A stretch of 64,000 nucleotides of DNA from Lojkania enalia (Eukaryota > Ascomycota > Dothideomycetes > Pleosporales), in assembly GCA_010094045.1 (NCBI GenBank), contig ML986579.1, forward strand, positions 251,015 through 315,014. The letters run 5' to 3'. Shown here in pieces: positions 24,091-35,508 of this stretch (its first letter is position 1; each line of letters starts with the position of its first letter). The notes below the pieces were generated by a model. The model was given only the letters and a program-made list of their open reading frames with translations, was not told where the DNA came from and did no database searches. Position numbers and translations under genes: made by a program.

Positions 24091-25743
24091 GCCATTGTCC
24101 GTGGTTGGAGAAGGACTATACTTTCTCCGTTTCTTGATGCAATGTGACATTTCTAGGCTTACGATGGAATCTAGTTTTCGGGTTTTGATACTGTGACGGT
24201 ATCTGGAGAAAAGGGTGATAATATTTACCTCTAGATACGCCACGCTCGATTCGATTTTTAGGTGTTTAGAATGTAGTATATGATGAATAGCACCTAATAA
24301 ACTACCGTCTATATGCCCCAGGTAACAGATTTGCTTCTGTAGTGTTACATTGTATGCGCCTCGAGCAACCGCAGCATCGCGAATGACGGGGCTACCGCTC
24401 GGGAACGTTCCGATCGGTGGCGCGGGAGGCTCAAACACGACAAACGCCTCCTCTTTGTGTGACCGGCGCAAGCCCGTCTTTCCAGATGTTCCCCTGGACT
24501 CGTCCATTACGTTTCGATATTTCAAACCACGTCGTGCCCATGTCCTCAAATGTCGCCTCCCGCGTCACTATCGACTGCGCGAGAACCGCTCCAGTCTTAC
24601 AGAGAGCCGTTTCCGGGTGCTCGATATATTGCTATTTCTATCAGCAGACCTACACCTATATTTAGTCTGCCTTTGTAAGGCTAAGGCGCCCTCACGGCCG
24701 TGTTCACCGGCCCTGTACGCTCGATCTGTGGAATGACAGGCTCGCACAGCAAAGCCTTTCTCCCAAGAGTCGAACGGGTAGTGGTGATACAGAGGGTGTG
24801 GCAGTCGATGTTGGCTACGCCCGATGTCCGGTGATGGAGGGTCCGGCAGCAGGGCAGCCTCGTGGTTGCCCAGACGGCAGTGCATGGAAGTGGGAAGTGG
24901 GAAGTGGGAAGTCGCACGGGGCGTGGATCGCTATTTCCACCCACGCAGTGCTCTTGTCCAGCAAGCAGCGTCACGTCATTATGCAGGAGCACATCAGCGA
25001 TCAACGATCAGCTGTCAAACAGGGCTCGACTCGATTTTGTCGCGGTGCAATCGCTGGGTCTGCTCGAGCCTCGTATGGAAAGTTCGCGTCGGCGCCCCTG
25101 AGTTCTTCCCCGGATTATTGGATGGCGCATGTCCAGGCCCGATACGGCTAGCCGGCCGCCGTAGTGGGCCTAGCGCGGCCGTTGGCATGTCGCCTCCCTT
25201 GGCGCGGGCGCGTTGATCCATCTGAGGCTCTCCTGCCGGTCGACCCGGCCAGGGGAAAGCAGTGGACGCTGGACGGGCGCGCGAGACACGGACTCGGTGG
25301 ACCGGACTTGGTCTTGGTCTTGGACTTGGACGCAGGGCCTTGGCGCCGCCCTGGAACAAGTAGAGCAGAAAGGGGCCCATGCAATTCGGCCTGCATGCCA
25401 TTGGCGTACCGCCTGGATTCTCATTAGCCTCCCATCTCGAGCTTTTCCCCTTTCGGCGTGCAATTTGCTCGCGGCCAAGATGAATTCCTGCCGTTGCTCT
25501 GGCTTCCTTCAGCCGGGGGGCGTTTGAATCCCTCCGTAAAAGTCAGCTGCGCCCCCAAAGCCCGTCTTCTTCTCTCCTTCCTGCTCGTTCTCTCACCACC
25601 GTCTCTCCTTCCTGTATCTTGAATACATACCCTTCGCTGCTACCTGCTTCTTTACCTGCTCGACATTCGTTACCACTCGACTCTTACAAACAAACTAATT
25701 CTTTGTAATTCACCACTTTTTGAGGATATCGCTACCCACCACA
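24091..25743. other. GC-rich spacer upstream of the GPI-protein gene
   Basis: About 1.65 kb, GC-rich from 24.3 to 25.5 kb, with many overlapping short frames in all phases. That is expected for stop-poor GC-rich DNA and not evidence of genes. The final 200 bp are a CT-rich leader. It contains one short tandem repeat, listed separately. Confidence 0.5.
24886..24912. repeat. Tandem GGAAGTG repeat
   Basis: A 7-nt unit GGAAGTG is repeated almost four times. No gene spans it. Confidence 0.85.
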
Positions 25744-26415
25744 ATGCGTTTCATCCAGACCATCTTCGCTGGCGCTGCCCTGGTTGCTGCTGCTTTCGCC
25801 GTTGAGATCAACGAGTTCCCAACCTCTGTTGAAGCCGGTGGAGAAGCTCTGATCAAATACTCCCCAGGCGACGAAACTCCCACCACCTTTATCCTACGCA
25901 AGGGTGAATCTACCGACCTCGCCAACGTCACCACCATCACTGGTATGTCAATCCAATCACGCTCTAGGCGCATCCAATCTAATCATTGCTGTACAGAGTC
26001 CGCGACCGGTGGCGAGTTCACCTGGAACGTCCCTGAGGACCTCGAGAACGGTGACGACTATGCCCTCTTTGTGATCCAAGGCTCCGAGACAAACTTCTGG
26101 GGTCCCTTCACCGTCACTGGCGGTGAGGAGCCTACCTCGTCTACCTCCTCGTCTGCCTCTGCCTCTGCCTCGGCTACGCCGTCGTCCTCTGAGTCCATCA
26201 CCGCCTCTGCCAGCACGACCGCCTCTCTCTCCGCCTCTTCATCAGCGGCTGGCAACAGCACTATCGCCTCCCCAACTCTCTCTACAGCCACTGCTGGCGG
26301 CTCCACGACCACCATTTCTGGCCCTCCCCAGAATACAGGCGCCGCCTCTCAGCTCGGCTCCAGCCCATTGGCGCTTCTCTTCGGCGCCGCCGCTGCTATG
26401 GCTTACCTCAATTAA
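25744..26415 (+). CDS. GPI-anchored Ser/Thr-rich cell-wall protein (Kre9/Knh1-like domain)
   Basis: Two exons, 25744-25942 and 25997-26415, 205 aa. A signal peptide (IFAGAALVAAAFA) is followed by a compact beta domain of about 100 residues. Its motifs (ALIKYSPGDETPTTFILRKG, GEFTWNVPEDLENGDDYALFV, NFWGPFTV) match the fungal Ser-Thr-rich GPI-anchored membrane family (PF10342). After GGEEP comes a Ser/Ala/Thr-rich stalk, then a small-residue omega region and hydrophobic tail (SPLALLFGAAAAMAYLN) typical of GPI attachment. The 54-nt intron is in frame and would read through without a stop, but its GTATGT donor and TACAG acceptor are strong and splicing restores the family pattern TITESATGGEFTW. 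The likely role is in the cell wall or outer leaflet; no enzymatic activity is expected. Confidence 0.88.
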   Translation: MRFIQTIFAGAALVAAAFAVEINEFPTSVEAGGEALIKYSPGDETPTTFILRKGESTDLANVTTITGMSIQSRSRRIQSNHCCTESATGGEFTWNVPEDLENGDDYALFVIQGSETNFWGPFTVTGGEEPTSSTSSSASASASATPSSSESITASASTTASLSASSSAAGNSTIASPTLSTATAGGSTTTISGPPQNTGAASQLGSSPLALLFGAAAAMAYLN

Positions 26416-28500
26416 TCGCCCTCTCTTGTCATTTTTTTTTTTTTTTTTGCATCACATGAAAACATTGAGAGCAAATTGGGAGAAAATGTTGTAGCTAGTT
26501 GCATATTTTGCGAGACGTTCGCGCGCTTCTAATGTAATGCCTGCATGAACATTGGATACGTGCAAGGCATGATTGAGACTTGGCTGAGCGTTTTTATATT
26601 TCGTAGGGCTTATTGCTATAGTTGCGGTTGGAGGACGGGAGTGTGTGATAGCATAATGTAGGGCGTGTCTAGTGCAGATTCGTCTTCCAATTGTAAAATC
26701 AAAAAACTTTGTATTTCAAAAATGGTAAAATACAGGGTGGATTGCAAAAACTATCATATTCACAAACGGTCCAGACCCACGACGATTGATTTCATCCAAA
26801 GCAGTTTTCTTGCGACGGCTATGTTCTGCGGCGGCGTCGGTTCGTCCTCGCGTGATGCGCTTCTGAGACATGCATTTGTCGCGGCTCGCCCAACCCATCC
26901 TGATGGATTCGACTTCATTGCGCTTTGGGAGTTTCCTTCTGTTTCATGCCCATTCAGCCGGGGCAAAGCAAGCATGACTACCACCTACCGCACTTGCACT
27001 ACTTTGTCTTAACTACTTTGTCTTAGAAGTTTTTGCCTTGCTCGCGAGACTGCACTGAGGATCTAGAGTTTGCGCACGCGGTGTTCGCATAGATGGAGGT
27101 GTTCTAGATCGGATCGCGCCCCAAGACATTGACTGTGAAAGGTACTGTCGCCGTCGTCGCGATTATTGGATGGCACTTCATGTTGTGTTTTGTTCTATGC
27201 ATGTGGGGTGCAGTAGTAGCAGTAGCAGTAGTTGGAGCAGTACAGAAGTCAAATCTAATCTCGATCAGACGCGATCTAGGATCGTCGAAATAACCTTCGC
27301 TGCCATCGTTAGCGGTAAGGGAAAAAAACTGGAGCTTGCAGATGCAGATGGGTTCCACCACCGAACCATTATTGCTATGTTTGTGTTGTGTTGCCACGCC
27401 GTGCACGAGCCGGGGCTTGGGCTAGGTGGACGCGTGAGTAGCACGGTGGACGCGTATGCTATACGAAGGCTTTGTTTAGTGGCGCGATGCGAGCCTCGGG
27501 TCATGCAGGTGAGCAAGGAAACCCCCCCCCTTTCCTCCGACCAACCAAAAAACCACCAATCAATTCATTTAAAATAGCAAAAGAATTAGATACCACCAGG
27601 CCAGAAAACCGACTTAGCTAAGCCGAACGTTGGCGGCGATTGTCTTCCCGTCGCACTAATTCTCCCCAGTGAGTCTCCCATATTTTCATGAGACTCAGTA
27701 GTAGTAGTGGCACCCCGTCCGGATGGTAGCCTGGTCACCAAATATCTTGCTAAGCTGGGAGTTCCGAGCTGCAGGGCCAAAGAATTGGAGATCTCTGTTT
27801 AGTTTCTAATTACTACGGTCACTTATAAAGAACGAGTTTATTCTTTAGAGCTATATTGGGGTCTTCCTGTTCGCTCTCGAAGTGAGGTGATTTAGCACGC
27901 CGTATTGAGGACCATCCTTCTCACCGCCATGTTTGCTCTTCAAATATCTATCGAATATACTTATTGAATTTACATCTAATCTCTATGAACTCTTCTGCTT
28001 ATCTAACCATCCCTTTTTAGCCTCATCATTATCCATCCGCCGCACACCCCGGATATCCCACCACCGGCCCGGCTGCGGAGACCCGATCTAGCACCTCCTC
28101 CCCCAAAGCCCACTACTTACTCTTCCGTATCTAGAAATCCAAGGACCGGACATTGAAGACCACGGCTCACCGATGCAGCAAGTACGCTTATATGATTTCG
28201 GCAAATTTTGGGGGAGGGGAAATGCTCCGAGTCGGACAGATAGGGCAGGAAGCTTAATATTAATACGCCGAATTTCCTATCTACTACACATGTACATGGT
28301 AGAGCGCGGTTCCCTCCATTCTCCCTCTCCAAAGATCGATTGCATAAACAAGAGCAAGAATCTACCACCGTCCCTCAGCAATAAGATATCAACAAAGTGA
28401 GATCGATATCGACATCCCCCAATCGACTCACGCCGCCCAATAGCCAAAAAAAAAAAACCGCCGAACAACACAGCCACGAAAAACCAGACTCGCAGAAATA
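26416..28500. other. Spacer between the GPI-protein gene and a small hypothetical
   Basis: About 2.1 kb. No gene is supported. It holds a T tract just after the GPI-protein stop, a 14-nt tandem duplication (26998-27025) and a short AGT/AGC run around 27210-27231. Confidence 0.5.
26998..27025. repeat. Tandem 14-nt duplication
   Basis: The unit ACTACTTTGTCTTA occurs twice head to tail without mismatch. Confidence 0.85.
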
Positions 28501-29055
28501 ATGCGCGCCGCTCTCTGCAAAAAAACACTACGCTCTATATTCGGCCTCTCGTTGCCCAACTTCATCCCGCTTACCGACGCATCGTGCTCGACCGATGACG
28601 TAGTTCACCACAACGCATCATCATCATCATCGGAATTATTATCCGCGAGATCAGTATCGACGTCTGATTCGGCGACTTTGAATGGCGAGCAGCCTGGTCG
28701 GTATGTCAAGATGGGGGTGAGCGGCGTGCTGGCGGGGACTGCGGGGGTGTATGCGGTGTAGGAGGCGGAAGGACGGTAGCAAGCTGAGCGGGAGTACGAT
28801 AGCGAAGATTTGAGCGGTAGGGAAAGAAGTGCGATGAAGTTTGGGCTGGGACTGGGGGAAGGCGGATATAGCGCTACGAGGGAAACAAGAGGAATATTTT
28901 TGCGCGACGGGAAGGAGCGTTTAGAGTATCGGTGCGGTACGATGAGAAGCACGGCGGATTGGCAATTCAAGGACCATAAGCCTTGGATCCTAAAGACGAG
29001 AAAACTTAAACGGAATAATGTATCTTACAACGAGATATCACAACATCACGACTAG
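28501..29055 (+). CDS. Possible small hypothetical protein, two exons
   Basis: ATG 28501 opens 86 codons to a TAG. The same frame reopens after a second TAG and runs to 29055. A 63-nt intron, GTGAGC at 28717 to GGTAG at 28779, removes both stops in frame and gives 163 aa (28501-28716 joined to 28780-29055). The N-terminal part has a poly-Ser run (SSSSSELLSARS); the C-terminal part is charged (AEREYDSED, TRKLKRNN). No domain, signal peptide or family is recognised. It lies downstream of an A-rich tract and converges with the dynein gene. It could be a chance pair of frames. Confidence 0.33.
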
Positions 29056-29252
29056 AATACTTTCCAAATTCTAGAGCATAAGAAACAATAAATAAGCGTT
29101 TAGTCCCTGAGAATTGAAGTGAAACTATAAACGTGACATAAGAAAGGGGTATAGACAGTCTGCCCTACCATACTCCAGGAAATGCTCAGAACACATGGGC
29201 CTACTCTAAGCGGGAACGAACAATTTCAGTCTTCCATCTCGCCACATACGAC

Positions 29253-31467
29253 TTACTTCCCATTAACCTCACCCATACCCTCTAGCCTTCCAACAAGCCT
29301 CTTGACCCCACTCCATTCCTCGCTCCTCGTCTCAACACCGCCCAAATCACCGCCAACCTCGAAGATGGTTACCACACCATCCATACCGCCCACTGCAATG
29401 CGTTTGCCTTCATTCTTTTCCCAGGCCAGCTTGTTCAGACTCCTATTCATGTATCCCAAGCCGCTGGGCATGCTTGCAAAAGCCCCCCTCTTATTATCGC
29501 TCGGGGAAACCTTCTGGACGGGGACTTCAACATCGATATTGATATCCCAGATTTCAAGACTACCAGCACCATCGACAAGCGCAAATACGGAGGGCTTGAC
29601 GGGCGACCACCGGGCGTCATATACAAGATCTTCCCGCGCAATGTCGAGAATGGGCGTCACCATCTGTGGGTTACCTGGCGCCGAAATATTTGAGGCTCCT
29701 GTTGCGGCTGGCGGTCGGACCTTCCATAGCTTTACGCTCCAGTCTACACTTGAGCTCAAGACAAGATCACCAAGATCGATTTGCCCTTTCGCAGGATGAA
29801 AGTCCAGGCTCATCACCGGAGCTGCGTGACCCGCGTACTTGACTCTTCCATCAACGCCAGCCTTAGCACCGGCGCGGTCATACCGATGGCACGGGTAGAT
29901 GGTTCCCTCCTCCGTTCCGGCAAGGAAGTAAGTAGGGTCTGATTGTGGGAAAGCAATGCATGTCACAGCCATATCGTCTGTCTTTGCGGGCGGAGGAGAG
30001 CTGAGTTCAAGGAATTCTTGTGGCTGGGAGAGCATATCTACTGTCCATCCACAGACCACACCGTCTGTGGAGCAGGAAATTATATTGTTAGCATTTTGCG
30101 TTCCGACAATATCTAGGGAATACACAGGATGTGTGTGACCGGAGCCTGTGAGGGGTGTCTTTTGTACTGGAGCGGACTTGGCACGTGTATCCCATAAGAG
30201 CACTTGTCCGGAGTACGCACCGCCGATAATGAGGTTTGGGTGGAAGGATGAAAATTTCGCGGTGAGGATGTCGGATTGAGCGTGGAATATATATTCTGGT
30301 CGATCGTGCATATGGAGATTCCAGACTTGGATGAGGCCGTCCGGGTCGTGGGGGGCAGAGGGGTTCTTGGTATATGAGGCTAGAACGAGCTCCGGGAACT
30401 ACGCTATTGTTAGCACACTTACGTTCCGAATTATAATGTGATATCTTGCCTTTGTTGAAAATCCCAGGTCCGAGATCATCCTCTTCTTACTCCACCTTTC
30501 GTCCCAGAACTGCGCAATCTCCTTTACCCTCCTCCCTTTCTTCCCAGTACTCGATCCATACCCTTCATCTTCCTCGTCCACATCCACGCCGCCTAAAGTA
30601 TAATCTGCCAAAATGTCATATTCAAGCTGCTGGTCTAGCGCCCTCTCTAAAACCTTGGTACTTCTCTCCACGAAGTTCACGAAATCCTCCGAGCTTTCCA
30701 TAGCCGCGAGCTCCTCATCGCTGAGCGTCTTGAAAGGGAAGTTCTCTTTCGATCCAGGCTGCTCCACCGCAGTCTCCAGACTCGTCTGTTGGGCTGCTTT
30801 GATTTCCTCCTCAATCTCCTTCCTCAACATCCCTCGGATTTCCTCATATCTCTCTTTCTCCCTCCGACTCAGCCTCTTGCTCGCTCTCGGTGACCTTGTC
30901 GGGCTATCATCCCTCTCGGAATCACTCGCTCCGGCGCCTCGAGACTTCTGCGGTGTCCAGTCTGTGCTCGTCTGTACGCCCTTGTTGTACGTAATGACCT
31001 CTTTCTGCTTCTTTGGTTCGGCATCGAACTCGAAGACGGTATTAAGTGGTCCAATGGAGAGCGTTTGCATCCCCTGATCCACCATACCGACGTGTGCATA
31101 GGTCGTTGAAGTTTCATTCTCGCTACTCTGACTTGGTATGCTGATGCCAGACTCAGGCCGCTTTGTTTTCCGGCCAGAGGGAGAGCCTGGGGCTGTGGAT
31201 GACGGTCTACTGCCAGCGAGTTTATTTATGAGTTCGTCTATATCTGCCCGCTTTGCATTGTCTGGGTGCCGCGGCGTTGGCTGTGCGATCTGTCCACTAG
31301 TTAGAAACGGCTTGAAGCTCTGGCAGGGACGAACGTACGTCTGGTGAACCGGTAGATGGCCTGGATGCCTGTGCTTCTTTCCTTAGCTCCCGCTGCCGCT
31401 TAAGTTCTGCGAGCTTGGCCTTCTTCGCCTGGATTTCCTCCCGTCGCTGCTGCATTGTAGAGTCCAT
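29253..31467 (-). CDS. Cytoplasmic dynein intermediate chain
   Basis: Three exons on the minus strand: 31467-31339, 31289-30450 and 30398-29253; 704 aa. The N-terminal helix (QQRREEIQAKKAKLAELKRQ) is the coiled coil that binds dynactin p150 and NudE. Two short LC8-binding-type motifs follow: GMQT (116-119) and GVQT (147-150, in YNKGVQTSTDW). A helical region (RREKERYEEIRGML) leads to the WD40 propeller (about 340-704), with FPELVLASYTKNP, the DGLIQVW strand, HPNLIIGGAYSGQVLLWD and VLSSSVDWSVKLW. It links dynein heavy chains to cargo adaptors for retrograde transport and nuclear migration. Intron 1 is 49 nt; intron 2 (30449-30399) begins GCAAGA rather than GT, a GC-AG intron, because no usable GT exists and the junction restores GFSTK/FPELVLA exactly. 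Confidence 0.94.
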
Positions 31468-31946
31468 TGCGAAGGTGTGGAGAACGGAGGACAAAGGGTG
31501 GAGTGCGCGTAGAGGAATCTTCGAAGATGTATCTTTGTAGGTACTTGCTATTTGAAGCAGTTCCTGAGCCTGTTCCTCTCCAAAGCAGATGTCGAATAAG
31601 CAGCCTTTCAACAATTCCTCGAAAGTGCCAACAAAGACAAAGTATTGACCATTACCATGCTCCCCAACTGTTTACAGCAGCACAAATCACGCCAAGGAGC
31701 TCTCTGCGCCAGGGACGCCGGCGTTTCCTCGGCGATTTCACCCGCGCAAGATTTCGGTCGGGATGAACCGCCAGCAACTTCAACTTTTACAGCTCAAGAC
31801 CCCAACCACCCTTGGCTTCCACCAGTCCTCGAGCCTTGCGCCCCGTCTCGGAACGCCCTCCTCCACCGTCGAATACAAGGCTCTTCAGCCATTGGATACC
31901 CACGACCTCAGTTGCAGCTGCCGCACCTCCTCGCACGACAGTCACA
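31468..31946. promoter_or_regulatory. Divergent promoter, dynein intermediate chain and ATP synthase e
   Basis: 479 bp between two divergent start codons must hold both promoters and leaders. I see no firmly recognisable operator. Confidence 0.5.
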
Positions 31947-32409
31947 ATGTCTACATCCGTAGGCGTAAACGTACGCAATGCCTTCTTATCACATTCTCAG
32001 CGCCTCAATTCTGGTTACCTGAAGCTTGTGGAGCTTTAATTATTGCTGATAGCTTCTGACCGCGATGCAAACAGGTCCTCCGATGGTCCGCCCTTGGGCT
32101 CGGCGTCTTCTACGGCATCTACCACCAGGCTTCAATATCCTCACGCGACCGACTTGCAAATGAGAAGCGCGAATACGAGCACAAGGAATCCCTAATTTCG
32201 CAGGCAAAGGCTGAGTGGGCAAGGCAACACTCGCAAGAACAGCCCAAGAGCTCTAGTGGTACGACTCCTAACTTCTTCGCAACCCGATAAGATTTGAGGG
32301 AGCCAATAATGAAGGGTGGATGCTGATATTCACTGTTGTAGCGAATGCTAATCCCAAGGATCCCAATGCCGACTTAAACACGCTACTCGGTATTACGGAT
32401 GAGAAATGA
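31947..32409 (+). CDS. ATP21: F1Fo-ATP synthase subunit e
   Basis: Three exons, 31947-31970, 32075-32258 and 32342-32409, 91 aa. The first exon codes only eight residues (MSTSVGVN). Exon 2 carries the membrane segment VLRWSALGLGVFYGIYHQ with the GxxxG motif (GLGVFYG) that drives dimerisation of ATP synthase and cristae shaping. It continues with the charged helix SRDRLANEKREYEHKE. The end (NPKDPNADLNTLLGIT) matches fungal subunit e (Tim11/Atp21). The protein acts in the inner mitochondrial membrane, in the Fo dimer interface with subunit g. Intron borders are GTACGC/ACAG and GTACGA/GTAG. Identity is secure although the gene is small. Confidence 0.9.
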
Positions 32410-32917
32410 GCAAGGAGCTTCCATTTGTCTAGCAGAGTGGAAAAGGACGGGTCATTGCCGCTAAAGGGTGTATGAGCAGCAGAGATATATTCTGCCCCAG
32501 TATCGAGGATCAGCCTCTTGTATTGTGTGTACTTATTGTACAATATAGACTTCGCTGGTTGGTCACGTTTCAATATACATGTTTACTGTCGATAATGAGT
32601 CTCGAAATCATGATATGTAAGACGGTGTGATATGACTAATATGCATTGTATACACGCGCCTAGTATATCATCTTGCATCTCCGTATGGTACATCGATTAA
32701 TCCATCTCCTTCACATCTAAAAAGCGGAGCCGAGAACGCCCTACCCTCTCTAGGCGAGACAGCAGAAGAGTAGAAATATGCGAAGAGGCCGTGGAACATA
32801 TCGACAAGCGGCCTCCTAACGCCAGCACATGACCAAGTGGAAAGATCCTAATCACAGTATCCTTACAACTTTTTAAAACCTACATTGAGATATAGAATAG
32901 ATAGAAACGCTACTTGC
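32410..32917. other. Convergent 3' spacer, ATP21 and DNM1
   Basis: 508 bp between the stop codons of two converging genes. No gene is supported. Confidence 0.5.
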
Positions 32918-35508
32918 TTATAGCACTTCGCCCACAATCTTAGCAGCCTCCTTGTACGTCTTGAGCAGCTTTTCGCATTTCTCGCGTTCCGCTTTGATCG
33001 TGTCATCTTCGTACAATAGGTCTTGGAATAACTCCTCTTTGTACAATTCGCTGACGAGCCTGTTTTGGACCACATCTTTCGAGTGGTTGACAAGGAGATG
33101 CATAACTGCCTTGGGTACCTGGTCTGCAATCGTTTCTCGGACGATGTTGAAGTATGATGAGATGAGACGACGGATCAGTTCGGTCTCGAGTGCTTCGCGC
33201 TCTGTCATAGCAGGTGCGGAATCGGCATCAGAGGGCTGCGCTCCGTTAGGAATAGAACAAAAATGGGTAACATATGTGCAACTTACGAAGCCTCCCTCAT
33301 ACTCTCTAATAGGGCTGCTCAAGTCATGATCGTCCGGTACCATTTCCAAAACATGGGCCGGTTGTCGGGTATCTCCTCTCCGGATGCTCTGCGCAAAGCT
33401 AGGTTCAATGTTTTGGCTCACATGGCGGCTTCCTGGTCGGTTTTCAAGGGTATTTTGGGACGCTGGGAGTGAATTTGATGGTGCACTCCCATCTTTACCG
33501 AAGAAGTAGTTCAAAAAGCTGTCACGAGCAGATCCGGATCCACCAAGCGGGGGTGGTGAGCGCGCTCGGCTACCGTTAAGGGCACCTGATAGATTATGAG
33601 ATCCATTCATCAACCGGCCAATGGCTGGCGACATACTACGGCTGGTTTGGCTCTGGTGTTTGCGGATAGGAAGTGCCTTCTCAACCGGAGCCTCCACTTC
33701 CTCTTCGTTTTCGGGTACCTCGCCCCCATTGATGCCGTTGAGTTCCTTCAACCTGCGCCGTTCCCGCCTCTTTCGCTCCGCCTCGAGGGCAAGCTTCCTT
33801 TCTCGCTCATTCTTGTCATTAATTACCGACGACATGGCCGCCGCGGCACCGAGGAAGTTTGGATGGTTTGTGTTGATGTAAGCACGTTGTATATCGATCA
33901 AAGAGGCGACATACGTCGAGCAAGGACCAAGCCTTTCCCGCAGAAGGTCGGAGACAACCTCGATAAGCTTTCCTTGGAGGCGAGGGTATCTGCTTAGCTC
34001 GGTAGATCCACATGTGTGGCAAATTTTGATGAGTTCTTCGTAAACAAGCTCGACGCACCGTTGGCCGGGAATTTCCAAGAGCTTGATTTGGGGTTTCACA
34101 AGAAGGTCAAACGCAAGCTCTGGTACAAACAAACTAGGGCGAGGGCCAGTCGAGTTCCGTATCGCTGTTCGAATATCCAGGACTGAAAGATTAGAGGTGG
34201 GATCTACCTGCTCTAGGGAGTTTCCGAACACAGAGTTAAAAATATAGTATATCCTAGCACCACCACAGAGCTCTTTTGTTGAGATCTCCGCTGATGTGCC
34301 ATCAATGGATGAGATAAAGGATGAAGCAAAGCGGGTCATCAGCTGCAATATTAGCGAACCGCGATGCTCTTTACCTGTGAATGCCGCATCTCCATAGCTT
34401 GCTAACTCTTGCTGCGTCTGCCCCATCAAGGTGTTCAATCGAGCCTTGATGTCGGGCAAACGATCCCGAATGTGGGCCATCAGAGTCTGGTTGAGGCTCT
34501 TTGCCAGAAATTGTGTCCCACAGCGGTTTGCCATGTTCCTATAAGCTGGGTGATGCCTAAAGAAATCACGCTCTGCGGCTAAAGCCTCAGACAGAGACTT
34601 ATTGCCCTGAATATCCTGCTGGGACCTATTGACGATTCCAATGAATCCCAGCTTCAAAGGGTATACCCTTCCAGAAAGAATATCAAGTGCATTCGTGCCA
34701 TGGTCCATAAGGTCCAATTTTGTAAGAACTCCGATTGTCCTCCGACCCATAGGATCCACATGTCTTGCTAGCTTCAGAGCCTCTGAATTGACGAGATCAA
34801 CGTTTGCAGGCGAAACAGCGAGGATGACACTGTTCGGCTTTGCAATATACTCGGTGATGAGATTTCGTGTCTGCTTCTCGATATCTGAAGGCTGGTCGCC
34901 TATTGGGACCTACGAATGTCAATACCCTGCTTTGTAGAGTTTCCAACGTACCGACCTTTGTCAGACCCGGCAAATCAACCAGCGTAAGACTGAGCACATG
35001 AGGAGAGTAAATCTTGAGATTGATGGGTTGCCTATTAATGCCTTTGTTGTTTCCTGCTATTCTCGCCGTCTCAGACTCGATCTCACGTTTCACCTCAGAG
35101 AAGTCGTAAAATCGGCGGCCGGGAACGTGGAGAAACTCGGCCCATTCATGCTGCCCTGCCACACTTGCTGGCGTATGCGGTATATGGACTTCATCGTAAT
35201 CAGGCCTGTCGTCGCGGTCGCTAGGGAGGTTAATGAGCTGAAGAATGAGAGGTCGCCGTGTAACGATGCCGCTTCCCCTCGGAAGAAAGTCTCGGCCGAC
35301 GATGTTCTCGAGTACTGATGACTTTCCAGATGACTGCGATCCAACGACGACCTGTTGTCAAAGTCAACTCTGATCCCTGGTCACTTGCCCAGGAGTGGGG
35401 CAAACATACAATCTGCGGCAGATCTAGGGAGTCGTTTCCTATCGTGTTGAAAACCAAGTCTTGCAGCCGGTTGACTATGCTAAGCAGCTCATCTCCCAGA
35501 GACGCCAT
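32918..35508 (-). CDS. DNM1: Dynamin-related GTPase Dnm1 (mitochondrial/peroxisomal fission)
   Basis: Four exons on the minus strand: 35508-35410, 35351-34956, 34909-33287 and 33235-32918; 811 aa. The GTPase domain has G1 GSQSSGKSS, switch [10 protein letters not shown]3 DLPG and G4 TKLD. The middle domain follows ([30 protein letters not shown]). The variable B-insert is Arg/Ser-rich with the LNYFFGKDG motif found in Dnm1 rather than Vps1. A GED ends the protein ([19 protein letters not shown]). The start MASLGDELL also fits Dnm1. Dnm1 assembles around mitochondria and peroxisomes through Fis1/Mdv1-type adaptors. Intron 2 needs the weak donor GTCGGT (34955) to keep the invariant LTKVPIGDQP; a better GTACGT four bases on would shift the frame. 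The last intron is 51 nt and in frame; unspliced RNA would also be open. Confidence 0.94.

Noticed and set aside
24350..25530. Many overlapping open frames in the GC-rich spacer
   Set aside because: Frames occur in all phases on both strands, have no family features and overlap each other; high GC removes stops.
26770..26830. Similarity of the spacer to the 5' end of the GPI-protein gene (shared TTTCATCCA core and flanks)
   Set aside because: Only about 65 percent identity over some 40 nt by eye; too weak to call a relic copy.
28605..28970. 121-codon minus-strand frame
   Set aside because: Lies antisense to the small two-exon candidate, with low-complexity Ser/Pro text; probably a shadow.
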